Part shown: positions 49,716-57,507 of the stretch, one piece after another
Position numbering within the stretch: the first letter of the stretch is position 1
Layout of the letters: every line of letters begins with the position of its first letter
From: Mucilaginibacter pineti
Lineage (GTDB): Bacteria > Bacteroidota > Bacteroidia > Sphingobacteriales > Sphingobacteriaceae
Assembly (NCBI RefSeq): GCF_900101875.1
Contig: NZ_FNAI01000011.1
Coordinates: 124,001 to 188,000, forward strand
DNA: 64,000 bases
Direction: 5' to 3'
Position numbers and translations under genes: made by a program
The notes under the pieces: model-generated
The model's input: only the letters and a program-made list of their open reading frames with translations
Told to the model about the DNA's origin: nothing
Database searches by the model: none

Positions 49716-50009
49716 ATGAAAACACAATTCTATATTTTATTAAGCCTGAAGACGCCGCGCGGCTTTGTCGACTACGGACAGTACTTCTTCGGTGACGACC
49801 GCGGTACCGCCTATGAGTTATTCGGGCAGTTAAAAGGTCACCAAAATTTAAAAGATTCTTGCCTTTTACATATTGACCTGATGGAAACCGTCGATGAACT
49901 ACCGGTAAAGGTCAAAACCATCTGCTGTACGCTGGAGGAATTGGCTTACAATTGTAAATTGATCGCAAGAGAGGTTTTTCGCTTAAAGAACCTGGAGGAA
50001 ATGGAATGA
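49716..50009 (+). CDS. Hypothetical protein, 97 residues
   Basis: I start at ATG 49716 (MKTQFYILLSLKT); an earlier in-frame ATG at 49692 adds eight residues. FVDYGQYFFGDDRGTAYELFGQLKG and LLHIDLMETVDELPVKVKTICCTLEEL show a compact alpha/beta fold; no signal peptide. No family recognised. It overlaps the small membrane protein gene by four bases. Confidence 0.65.
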   Translation: MKTQFYILLSLKTPRGFVDYGQYFFGDDRGTAYELFGQLKGHQNLKDSCLLHIDLMETVDELPVKVKTICCTLEELAYNCKLIAREVFRLKNLEEME

Positions 50010-50212
50010 TGGATAAGTTATTTTTACTTAGAACACTGATCATCTCCATGATGATCTGCCTGTTGATCTTTGACGTGCTGCGGATAATGAGCCATTCGGC
50101 TGATGCCTTTCCCGAGCATAAAAAGCTATTACTGACCGGGATTTTATTATGGATCGTTTCCGTAATTACTAACCAGGGCAGTAATGACGACGATTGGGCA
50201 GGAGAGATTTAG
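50006..50212 (+). CDS. Small membrane protein, two helices
   Basis: 68 residues with two hydrophobic helices (LLRTLIISMMICLLIFDVLRI and LLLTGILLWIVSVIT) joined by a polar loop, and an acidic end (NDDDWAGEI). ATGA overlap with the preceding gene indicates coupling. Predicted inner-membrane protein of unknown function, a typical partner for the soluble protein before it. Confidence 0.65.
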   Translation: MMDKLFLLRTLIISMMICLLIFDVLRIMSHSADAFPEHKKLLLTGILLWIVSVITNQGSNDDDWAGEI

Positions 50213-50856
50213 GCAAGTCTGGCCGGATAAAACGCGCAAAATACGGAAAGGCTAATATTTGTATAGCGATGCAACCTTCAGAAGACAGCCGCTAACATGT
50301 TACTACGTCCATTTCTCTCTCAAAGCGTGTGGTACCTTGAATGCTTCTATTTCTGTGAATGAGTCACATTTTCCAGTAATTTATTTAAATTTCTCCAATG
50401 TGATAACACCAGTTACCGCATTGGGTTTTAAACAATCAGCCTTCTTGATATTCTTTAAAGCTGAAAATGAAATTCAGAGATCAGCTCGTCAGCCTCTAAC
50501 TTCATTAAACACCTCTGTTCTAAATTAATGACACATATAGTTGATTTTAGTACAATTATTAAATTAAAAAGGAATAATTTTAAGTATAGATAGCTAAAAT
50601 ATAAAATATTTTTATCCATATATCCACTACTGGAATAATATTGGAGGTGATTTATTCAGATTATTTTGCCGCTCCCGCCCGCTTTCAGCCGCCGCCAATT
50701 TTACTCATTTATCAAGGAATGAATCTGTATGATGCAAGCAGTAATTTTTCACAAATCAGGCAGCATTGCCAATAAAGAGAGTTTATGCAAATAGTTGATC
50801 AGCCATTCCGGGCTAAAATTGAAAAAGTAATTTGAAGGAAAAAACATTTGACCAAT
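50213..50856. other. 644-bp gap, no supported gene
   Basis: AT-rich between the small membrane protein and the SDR gene. A frame at 50259 has poor composition and no start context. I see no terminator or clear promoter beyond ordinary AT-rich sequence. Confidence 0.35.
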
Positions 50857-51711
50857 ATGGAAACGAAAACAAAAAAGCCACAAAAACAGGATCGCCAGCC
50901 GGGTATTGAAGCGGAGATGGATCCGAAACCGGAATATATTAAGGATAGTTACAAAGCCGCCGGCAAACTCCAGGGCAAGATAGCCCTGATCACAGGTGGT
51001 GACAGCGGCATCGGCCGGGCTGTCAGCATTCATTTCGCCGAAGAAGGTGCGGACATAGCCATCGTTTACCTCGATGAAGATAATGACGCCGAAACCACCA
51101 AAAATTTGGTGGAAGCCGCAGGCAAAAATTGCCTGCTTATCAAAGGAGATATAAAGGATGCCGCCTTTTGCAAAAACGCGGTCGAAAGGACCGTTAAGAA
51201 ATATGGAAAGCTGAACATCCTTGTCAATAATGCAGGAATGCAATTTCCACAAAAAGATGTCAAGGCGATTGACCCCGAACAGTTGGATATCACTTTTCGG
51301 ACCAATATATTTGCTTATTTCTACTTCGCTGAGGCAGCAGTGGTGCATATGCATGAAGGTGATAGCATTATCAATACCACTTCGGTAACCGCTTATCGTT
51401 CGTCTCCTTCGCTGATCGATTACTCTTCGACTAAAGGAGCTATTACAACCTTTACGCGCTCACTCGCAACAAATCTCGTTGAAAAAAAGATCCGTGTAAA
51501 TGCTGTTGCTCCCGGGCCGGTATGGACACCCCTGATCGTATCCACGTTCGATGAGGAAAAGATCAAAAGTTTTGGGAGTGAAACAGCCATGAAACGGGCT
51601 GGACAGCCTTCGGAGCTTGGACCTGCCTATGTTTTTCTGGCTTCGGATGATGCTTCTTTTATAACGGGCCAGGTCATCCACGTAAACGGTGGTGAAGTAG
51701 TCAACGGATAA
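50857..51711 (+). CDS. YghA-like short-chain dehydrogenase
   Basis: 284 residues from ATG 50857; an in-frame TTG at 50848 is less likely. MDPKPEYIKDSYKAAGKLQGKIALITGGDSGIGRA gives the YghA-like leader and cofactor motif. Catalytic residues are complete: NTTSVTAY (Ser), YSSTK (Tyr, Lys), PGPVWTPLIV. The C-terminal FITGQVIHVNGGEVV is intact, unlike the copy at 15097. NADP(H) oxidoreductase of unknown substrate. It leads a run of small stress genes (51766 to 53970). Confidence 0.93.
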   Translation: METKTKKPQKQDRQPGIEAEMDPKPEYIKDSYKAAGKLQGKIALITGGDSGIGRAVSIHFAEEGADIAIVYLDEDNDAETTKNLVEAAGKNCLLIKGDIKDAAFCKNAVERTVKKYGKLNILVNNAGMQFPQKDVKAIDPEQLDITFRTNIFAYFYFAEAAVVHMHEGDSIINTTSVTAYRSSPSLIDYSSTKGAITTFTRSLATNLVEKKIRVNAVAPGPVWTPLIVSTFDEEKIKSFGSETAMKRAGQPSELGPAYVFLASDDASFITGQVIHVNGGEVVNG

Positions 51712-51765
51712 GGTTATATAATCAACGGAATCGTTTATACTATGAATAACAATTAAATCAAAAAA

Positions 51766-51944
51766 ATGCAAAGTATTCAGAAAATGTACAGGACAAGGTC
51801 CACAAAGCCTTGCATGAGGAAAAAGAAGGAACGCTAAAAAGTGGCAAAAGCGGTAAAAAAGTAACGTCCAGAAAACAAGCTGTGGCAATCGGATTGTCGG
51901 AAGCCCGCAAGGAAGGCGCTAAGGTTCCAAAAAAGAAATCGTAA
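51766..51944 (+). pseudogene. DUF6496-like small gene broken right after its start
   Basis: The sequence ATGCAAAGTATTCAG stops soon in its own frame; adding one G gives ATGGCAAAGTATTCAG, which opens the reading AKYSENVQDKVHKALHEEKE, then GTLKSGKSGKKVTSRKQAVA, then IGLSEARKEGAKVPKKKS to TAA 51942. This is the DUF6496 pattern (basic, GKKVTSRKQAIAI). Length is one base short of whole codons. Very likely a functional gene with a consensus error. Confidence 0.7.
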
Positions 51945-51965
51945 CAAAATACATCCTACACTACC

Positions 51966-52127
51966 ATGAACGAAGAATATAAAATCACCCGGCGGCAAGC
52001 GGTCGCCGGGTTAGGTGCCACTTTAGTTGTCGCGGCAGTAACACCTGTCTTCGCAGCAGGCGGTAAAACAAAAAGTATAATGGAGGCAAAAGCATTAGAG
52101 ACCTGGCCTGGTTTGCCAAACTATTAA
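51966..52127 (+). CDS. Short Tat-signal protein, possibly truncated
   Basis: 53 residues: a twin-arginine signal (ITRRQAVAGLGATLVVAAVTPVFA) and a short mature part ending at TAA 52125. In a neighbouring frame the reading KPLAISVPIYWKEDKKAKGE continues to 52206, which suggests the original protein was about 80 residues and an indel cut it. Export to the periplasm is likely. No family recognised. Confidence 0.5.
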   Translation: MNEEYKITRRQAVAGLGATLVVAAVTPVFAAGGKTKSIMEAKALETWPGLPNY

Positions 52128-52249
52128 GCCGCTAGCCATATCTGTACCAATCTACTGGAAAGAGGATAAAAAAGCGAAAGGAGAAAGCGACAAGCAAGAA
52201 GGTTAGTATCAACTGATACTAAAATCATTTACTGATAAACTATACTTCT

Positions 52250-52549
52250 ATGACTACGAAAACAAAAAAAACAGTAAACAAATGGTCTGCAGATGTTACA
52301 GAGCACAGCGATGCGATGGATTTGGAGAAAGATATTTTTAAATCCGGAGATCCGGATAAAATCGCTGCATCGGTAAAACATTCCGCTGAGACAAGCAAAC
52401 GGCGAAAATCTTCGCCTTATCAAAGCGCGATGTCCATGCTAACCTTTTATGAGAACCGGGCCGGAAAGAACTTAAACGCAGATGAAAAAGACACGCTGGA
52501 AGAAGCAAAGGATAAGTTGAGGGAGTTATTCGGTAAGGACGATAAGTGA
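52250..52549 (+). CDS. DUF3175 family protein
   Basis: 99 residues. WSADVTEHSDAMDLEKDIFKSGDPDKIAASVKHSAETSKRRKSSPYQSAMSMLTFYENRAGKNL is the complete DUF3175 pattern. It is a small basic/helical cytoplasmic protein of unknown function, widespread next to stress genes such as DUF4142 and DUF1810, as here. No signal peptide. Confidence 0.9.
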   Translation: MTTKTKKTVNKWSADVTEHSDAMDLEKDIFKSGDPDKIAASVKHSAETSKRRKSSPYQSAMSMLTFYENRAGKNLNADEKDTLEEAKDKLRELFGKDDK

Positions 52550-52565
52550 TAAGCAGTGGTCGGTT

Positions 52566-52727
52566 CTGCTGCATCCGGTATTTTTGAAAGGACAGCGTGT
52601 GATCACCCCTTCAGGTGAAGGCGAGGTCGTTGACGCTATTGGCGATAAGATCGTCGTCAAGCTGGATACCGGATCAACAGAAACTTATCCCTCGGACGAC
52701 ATACAGGATAATAGCAGCGCAGGCTGA
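52566..52727 (+). CDS. Paralogue of small protein 582..743, with CTG in the start position
   Basis: VFLKGQRVITPSGEGEVVDAIGDKIVVKLDTGSTETYPSDDIQD aligns without gaps with 582..743. The codon that aligns with the ATG of that copy is CTG at 52566, and between the upstream in-frame stop (52518) and here no ATG, GTG or TTG exists. Thus it either starts at CTG, a rare start, or lost its start by mutation or sequencing error. It lies 16 bases after the DUF3175 stop. Confidence 0.5.
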   Translation: MLHPVFLKGQRVITPSGEGEVVDAIGDKIVVKLDTGSTETYPSDDIQDNSSAG

Positions 52728-52744
52728 ACCATAAAAACATAACC

Positions 52745-52917
52745 ATGGAAAAAATCATTGCGCCGGTGGCCATCCTCATGATGGCTGCCTTATTTACAAG
52801 CTGTACCGCCATTGCAGGTATTTTCAAAGCCGGCGCGGTGGTGGCATTATAGCAGTCGTGATCGTGATCGCCATTATCATATGGATCATCTCGCTGTTCA
52901 AAAGGAAAAGCAACTAA
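52745..52917 (+). pseudogene. Small membrane lipoprotein gene, one G missing
   Basis: MEKIIAPVAILMMAALFTSC is a type II signal with the lipobox Cys. Adding one G in the run near 52837 continues as GAGGGIIAVVIVIAIIIWII, a transmembrane helix, and ends SLFKRKSN at TAA 52915. 173 bases, one short of 58 codons. Such short lipoprotein-plus-helix proteins are common in Sphingobacteria; role unknown. Confidence 0.65.
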
Positions 52918-52925
52918 GTAAAAAA

Positions 52926-53348
52926 ATGAAAGAGCACTTACAACGTTTTAAAACTGCGCAGGACCGTGATTATGATACCGCGCTGGCGGAAATCAAAGAC
53001 GGCCGCAAGCAAGGCCACTGGATGTGGTATATCTTCCCGCAGATCGCAGGTTTGGGCATGACCGAAATGTCACGCTTTTATGCCATAAAAGATATCAAGG
53101 AGGCGGGAGACCTGCTGATGGACCCGGAACTCGGGCTGCGGCTGACGACTATCTGTAAAGCGCTGCTGGAATTGGAAACAAATGACCCGCATGCTGTTTT
53201 CGGTAGCCCCGACGACCTCAAGCTTAAGTCGTCAATGACCCTATTTGATGCTGTGCCCGCGACCTTCCCGGTTTTTAGCCGTGTACTGGACAAGTTCTAT
53301 CATGGCGAACGCGATGAAAGGACGCTGGAAATACTTGGTATAAAATAG
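52926..53348 (+). CDS. DUF1810 family protein
   Basis: 140 residues from ATG 52926, which follows the lipoprotein gene by eight bases; a longer frame upstream is out of context. GHWMWYIFPQIAGLG, SRFYAIKDIKEAGDLL, GSPDDLKLKSSMTLFDAVPATFPVF and GERDERTLEIL are the complete family motifs. Small helical protein of unknown function, intact counterpart of the broken copy at 15969. Confidence 0.9.
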   Translation: MKEHLQRFKTAQDRDYDTALAEIKDGRKQGHWMWYIFPQIAGLGMTEMSRFYAIKDIKEAGDLLMDPELGLRLTTICKALLELETNDPHAVFGSPDDLKLKSSMTLFDAVPATFPVFSRVLDKFYHGERDERTLEILGIK

Positions 53349-53388
53349 CTTGACGATAAAAGAGATACAAATCAAAAAAACACCCACC

Positions 53389-53970
53389 ATGAAAAAGCTC
53401 ATGTACATCAGCCTGATCGCAGGTGTCGCCTGTATGGTACAGGCCTGCAGCGGCAACAAGGACAGCAAAGCCAGCGCAGACAGCGCGAATACAGCAAAAG
53501 CTGATACGGCTAAAAAGGATTCATCCGCATCAGCAGTCGACAAGGACGATGCGAAATTTGCCGTGGCGGCAGCTAATGGCGGTATGGCAGAAGTCGAGCT
53601 CGGCACGCTCGCCCAGCAAAAAGCTGCCAACCAAAAAGTTAAAGATTTCGGTGGCATGATGGTCAGTGACCATAGCAAAGCCAACGAGGAAATGAAGGCC
53701 CTTGCAAAATCCAAAGGGATCATCTTGCCAGCAACGATAGATAGTGACGAACAAAAGGTGAAAGACAATCTTTCTTCAAAATCAGGCGCGGACTTTGATA
53801 AAGCCTATGTTGATAATATGATCGAAGATCACAAAAACGACATCAAAGAATTTGAGGATGCCACTAAAAACCTAAAGGACCCGGATTTGAAAGCATTCGC
53901 GGTGAAGACATTACCAACCTTAAAAATGCACCTCGACGCGATCCAAAAGATTCATGACAGCATGAAATAA
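53389..53970 (+). CDS. DUF4142 lipoprotein
   Basis: 193 residues from ATG 53389. Signal with lipobox Cys in VQAC, a Lys/Ala/Asp/Ser-rich linker (about 20 to 60), then the DUF4142 bundle: DAKFAVAAANGGMAEVELGTLAQQ, DFGGMMVSDHSKAN and DKAYVDNMIEDHKNDIKEFEDA with the two conserved His. It is an outer-membrane or periplasm-facing protein of unknown function. Followed by a terminator. Paralogue at 10758 is the soluble exported form. Confidence 0.92.
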   Translation: MKKLMYISLIAGVACMVQACSGNKDSKASADSANTAKADTAKKDSSASAVDKDDAKFAVAAANGGMAEVELGTLAQQKAANQKVKDFGGMMVSDHSKANEEMKALAKSKGIILPATIDSDEQKVKDNLSSKSGADFDKAYVDNMIEDHKNDIKEFEDATKNLKDPDLKAFAVKTLPTLKMHLDAIQKIHDSMK

Positions 53971-53988
53971 AGCATAAGCTTATGAAGC

Positions 53989-54016
53989 GGCCGCCTTTGC
54001 CAGGGCGGCCTTTTTT
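53989..54016 (+). terminator. Rho-independent terminator after DUF4142 gene
   Basis: Stem GGCCGCC (53989..53995) with GGCGGCC (54004..54010), eight-base loop, six T. Confidence 0.8.
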
Positions 54017-54070
54017 ATTTTCCTGCGATAGTTCGATGGTTTGCAGCGTTGCTGAAGAACTTTCGATATG

Positions 54071-55156
54071 CTAATAAGAAACCAATTGTTCCAGTATTGC
54101 ACTGATGGAAAAATGCGCGCCGCACACGAACTCATCTGCCGCGCCATAGTACATCGTCAAGCGGTCACCATCAATCAGGTGCCCGTTGGTAAAAACTACG
54201 TGCCCAAAAAAGCCGCTTAATTCATATGGTTCCGTAGGTACCATAATGGGTTCAACGGTACGTGAAATGATCTTCGAAGGATTATCCAAATCCATCAGGA
54301 AAGCGCCCAGGCAATACTGGTGCTCCGTATTTGCACCGTGATAAATCGCCAGCCAACCCCGCCCGGTACGGATGGGTGCCGCCCCGGCACCGACGCGTGC
54401 ACTGTCCCAAAGGCCAGGCCTGGTCTTGATCAGGCATTGATGGTTCCCCCATTGTCTGCCGTCGGAAGATTCGGCCAGCCAGATATAATTGCCGCCGATC
54501 TCTTTGCTGCTCGGCCGGTGCAGGCAATAATACTTACCGTTGATGGTTTCTTCAAAGATGGCGCAGTCTTTATTATGCGGCGGCAGGATCATGCCAGCAT
54601 TTTCAAAGTGTTGCCAATCTTTGGTGGTTTGCAAACCTACGCCAACACCACTATCAGATGCGGCGGTATAGGTCAGATAATAAGTATCACCTATCTGGCT
54701 CACCCGGCAATCTTCAATGCCGAATCGTTCCAGGTAGCCCTGTCCAAATATGTGAGCATAGTCTCCTGGCTCGGTGAAATGCACACCATCATCACTGGAT
54801 AATAAGCGTAAATGTGAGATTGTGGTCAGGTAATCCAGGCCTTTATAACTGATTACCCGGGCATCGATGGCGATCAGGTCGGGATCGTTTAATGGTACTT
54901 CGATGATCTCGGTATTCCCAGTCGCGTTCAGGGCGGGGAAAAATAGTACGCCTTCCTTTTGCACAGCACCTTCCGCTACCCTGACCAGAAGCCATATTTT
55001 CCCCCCGTAACGGAATACGCCCGGATTCAGCAGACTAATGATTTGTAAACCACCGGCGCTGGGCGCAAGGTCTTTAGGTAATAACAAAGGATTTTCCGGG
55101 AAACGTTGGGCCAGATCCGTCCTGCTTTTTTCCGACTCATTGATGATCCGTAACAT
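54071..55156 (-). CDS. Glycoside hydrolase family 130-like protein
   Basis: 361 residues. FPENPLLLPKDLAP, LLNPGVFRYGGKIWLLVRVA, GIEDCRVSQIGDTYYLTYTA, FEETINGKYYCLHRPSS and GAAPIRTGRGWLAIYHGA follow the order of a five-bladed propeller of the GH130 type, which includes mannoside phosphorylases. The catalytic Asp in EDCRV is present. No mannan-related genes lie beside it. It overlaps the membrane-protein gene by 20 bases. Phosphorolysis of beta-mannosides is the family-based guess. Confidence 0.87.
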   Translation of the reverse strand: MLRIINESEKSRTDLAQRFPENPLLLPKDLAPSAGGLQIISLLNPGVFRYGGKIWLLVRVAEGAVQKEGVLFFPALNATGNTEIIEVPLNDPDLIAIDARVISYKGLDYLTTISHLRLLSSDDGVHFTEPGDYAHIFGQGYLERFGIEDCRVSQIGDTYYLTYTAASDSGVGVGLQTTKDWQHFENAGMILPPHNKDCAIFEETINGKYYCLHRPSSKEIGGNYIWLAESSDGRQWGNHQCLIKTRPGLWDSARVGAGAAPIRTGRGWLAIYHGANTEHQYCLGAFLMDLDNPSKIISRTVEPIMVPTEPYELSGFFGHVVFTNGHLIDGDRLTMYYGAADEFVCGAHFSISAILEQLVSY

Positions 55157-55601
55157 GATTTGTTCTTTTTAAGATTTGATAACCGATCCCGGCGAAGACT
55201 GCAAAGACCAGATGAGCCGGAACGAGTTGCAGGTAATATTTATTAAAACTTAACGAAGGTGGCAGCGGGTGCATTTTAAATGTGGCTTTCCAGACCACGA
55301 CCGCCAGCAAGCCACTTAAGCCACCCAGCCAAAGGTTCGTTTTCAGATCAGGTTTTAATTTTCCGCGCCGCCAAAGCTCCACATAGACTAGTGCAAAAAG
55401 CAGGCCTACCCCATAGTGACCGAGCCAGCCTAAAGCCTGGCTCTGCTGCTTGTCCAGTTTCGGAATGAGACGGCCAGCCAGTTGTCCGAGGCGCTCCGGT
55501 TCGCTGAAGTTTTCGCCATCGGCCAGCGAAATGAGGTAGCTGAACAGGGTCATGAAAGTTGTACCGGTAATTCCGCCGGCTAATATTTCCTTAGTTTTCA
55601 T
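55137..55601 (-). CDS. Hypothetical four-helix membrane protein
   Basis: 154 residues with about four hydrophobic segments: ILAGGITGTTFMTLFSYLISL, GWLGHYGVGLLFALVYVEL, LWLGGLSGLLAVVVWKATF and LVPAHLVFAVFAGIGYQIL. Inner-membrane protein, no named family recognised. It starts inside the end of the FAD-Rieske gene (11-base overlap) and overlaps the GH130 gene, so the three genes form one operon. Confidence 0.78.
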   Translation of the reverse strand: MKTKEILAGGITGTTFMTLFSYLISLADGENFSEPERLGQLAGRLIPKLDKQQSQALGWLGHYGVGLLFALVYVELWRRGKLKPDLKTNLWLGGLSGLLAVVVWKATFKMHPLPPSLSFNKYYLQLVPAHLVFAVFAGIGYQILKRTNHVTDHQ

Positions 55602-57234
55602 CGCTGCTGATCTTGAGTAGGTTTTTGGTTGCCGGTCCTGTCAATACATTTCCGTCAATATCATAACGTGCACCGTGGCAGGGGCAGTCCCAGCTTTTTT
55701 CTTCACCGTTCCAGTTCACGATACAGCCCGCGTGCGTACAAACCGGACTGAGCGCGTGGACGGCTCCTTTTTCATCCCGGTATGCCGCTATCTTCTCACC
55801 GTCTACTTCCAGCACCTTGCCGGTTCCTCGCTGAAGCCGTTTTAATGAATCCGTTTCGTGGATATGAAACCTGTCTGCTACAAAGTGGTAAGCTACATCC
55901 GCATTTTCTTTAACAAATTCGCTGAAGCTATCCACTGGTTTGATCCGTGAAGGACTGAACAAGTCCTGATATCTATTGGGCCGTCTCCTGACCAGGTCGC
56001 TGAGTATTTTGCCGGCGATACTGCCCAGCATCATCCCGTTACCGTTATAGCCGGTTGCGCAGTAAATACCATCCGCCGCCAGCGGCATCTGTCCGATATA
56101 AGGAAGGCCGTCCACAGGTACATAATATTGTGATGACCAGCGGTATTTAACCGACGACACGTTATAATATTTCCGGATGTATTTTTCCAGATCGGCAAAG
56201 GCTTTTTCCGGGTCGGCATGACCCGTTTTATGATCATTACCACCGGCGATCAAGAGTTTTTCCCCGTCAATTACCTGTGTCCGGAAATAATGATAAGGTT
56301 CCTGCATATCGTAAACCAGGGCATCCGGATAAGTATCCGTTTTTAATTTCAGGCCCAGTACATAACTGCGGTAAGGGGCGCACTCGAAATTGAACAGGTT
56401 GATATTGGGCGGCATATGCGTGGCGTAAATCACCGTTTTAGCCCTGATAACATTTGTGAGCGAATGCGCGGTATGTATGCCATTATCCGTTTCAATACCG
56501 GTTATCAACGTATTTCCCAAAATCACGCCGCCTGCTTCCAGGTAAGCTTTTTGTAAACCCCGCAGATATTTTAAAGGATGAAACTGTGCCTGCCCATCGA
56601 AAGCCAGGGCATTTAAATATTCTACCGGTGTCGGCACTTCTTCTGTATAGTTTACAGGCACGCCTACTTTTAAGGCACCATTGTAGATCTCGTCGAGTTG
56701 TTTGGCCTCGTCCCCGGTTTCTGCATACAGGTAGCCAGGATTGATTTCGTAATCGCAATCAATCTGGTAAGTATCAATGTTGGATTTAATGGTCGTGAAA
56801 CCTTCGTTGATCGCATTCGCGAAAAGTTGCGCTCCTTCTTCGCCGAAAGCGTTCGCTGCTTCCGCATAAGTAGTATCCGCGAAGGTATTGATGTGGGCGC
56901 TGGTCCCGCCGGTAGTTCCAAATCCCGGGTTATGCGCTTCGGCGATCACTACTTTTTTTCCTGCTTTCTGAAGAAACAGTGCCGTTGTGATACCGGTAAT
57001 GCCAGCACCTACGATCAGCGCATCATAAACGGCGGTGGTATCAAATACTTTTTTTCCTGCTTTCTGAAGAAACAGTGCCGTTGTGATACCGGTAATGCCA
57101 GCACCTACGATCAGCGCATCATAAACGGCGGTGGTATCAAATAAAGCTTTCGAAATTATAGTCGCTGCGCCATACTGCCAGGGAGCCCGCTGTGCTCCGT
57201 CACGCGCCAATACGGTATTCGTTGTCTTTCCCAT
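55591..57234 (-). CDS. FAD-dependent oxidoreductase with C-terminal Rieske domain
   Basis: 547 residues. DAO-type fold with FAD motif GAGITGITTALFLQKAGKKV; the segment appears twice because of an exact in-frame 32-codon tandem duplication (56951..57142). The FAD/substrate region includes GFGTTGGTSAHIN, TGYNGNGMM and KILSD. The last 80 residues hold a Rieske [2Fe-2S] centre: CTHAGC and CPCHGARYD. This domain order is found in glycine-oxidase-like/GMC-related enzymes of Bacteroidota; the substrate is unknown. If the duplication is real the protein carries two copies of the first Rossmann strand-helix unit and would probably be damaged. Confidence 0.88.
   Translation of the reverse strand: MGKTTNTVLARDGAQRAPWQYGAATIISKALFDTTAVYDALIVGAGITGITTALFLQKAGKKVFDTTAVYDALIVGAGITGITTALFLQKAGKKVVIAEAHNPGFGTTGGTSAHINTFADTTYAEAANAFGEEGAQLFANAINEGFTTIKSNIDTYQIDCDYEINPGYLYAETGDEAKQLDEIYNGALKVGVPVNYTEEVPTPVEYLNALAFDGQAQFHPLKYLRGLQKAYLEAGGVILGNTLITGIETDNGIHTAHSLTNVIRAKTVIYATHMPPNINLFNFECAPYRSYVLGLKLKTDTYPDALVYDMQEPYHYFRTQVIDGEKLLIAGGNDHKTGHADPEKAFADLEKYIRKYYNVSSVKYRWSSQYYVPVDGLPYIGQMPLAADGIYCATGYNGNGMMLGSIAGKILSDLVRRRPNRYQDLFSPSRIKPVDSFSEFVKENADVAYHFVADRFHIHETDSLKRLQRGTGKVLEVDGEKIAAYRDEKGAVHALSPVCTHAGCIVNWNGEEKSWDCPCHGARYDIDGNVLTGPATKNLLKISSDEN
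56951..57142 (-). repeat. Perfect 96-bp in-frame tandem duplication
   Basis: 56951..57046 and 57047..57142 are identical by eye over the whole 96-bp unit. Each encodes DTTAVYDALIVGAGITGITT and the following helix. Very recent event or an assembly artefact. Confidence 0.9.
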
Positions 57235-57507
57235 AATTCTATTACAAAAATCAACATCACTCTGTTTGGCAATAGTTTACCTATTTATCAAACAAATCCG
57301 CTCATACACCCGATCTTTTATAACCCGGCAACAATGGATGTCAGGCCTTACTCGTCCAGGCAAATAGCTAATTGTTAAAAAATGTTAAAGCTGTTTGAAA
57401 ATTTGAGGCGACTTTTTTTCTTTGGACCGTCTATTTTTAAATATTGAACCAATTATCGAAAAAAGCATTTTTTGAAAGCTATCATTAACCGTTTTAGTTG
57501 TTAGATC
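57235..57507. other. Divergent promoter region
   Basis: 273 bp between the FAD-Rieske gene and the NEW3 gene, AT-rich, without a gene or clear motif. Confidence 0.35.

Noticed and set aside
50259..50528. 89-residue open frame
   Set aside because: Poor composition, no start context, no coupling, in an AT-rich gap.
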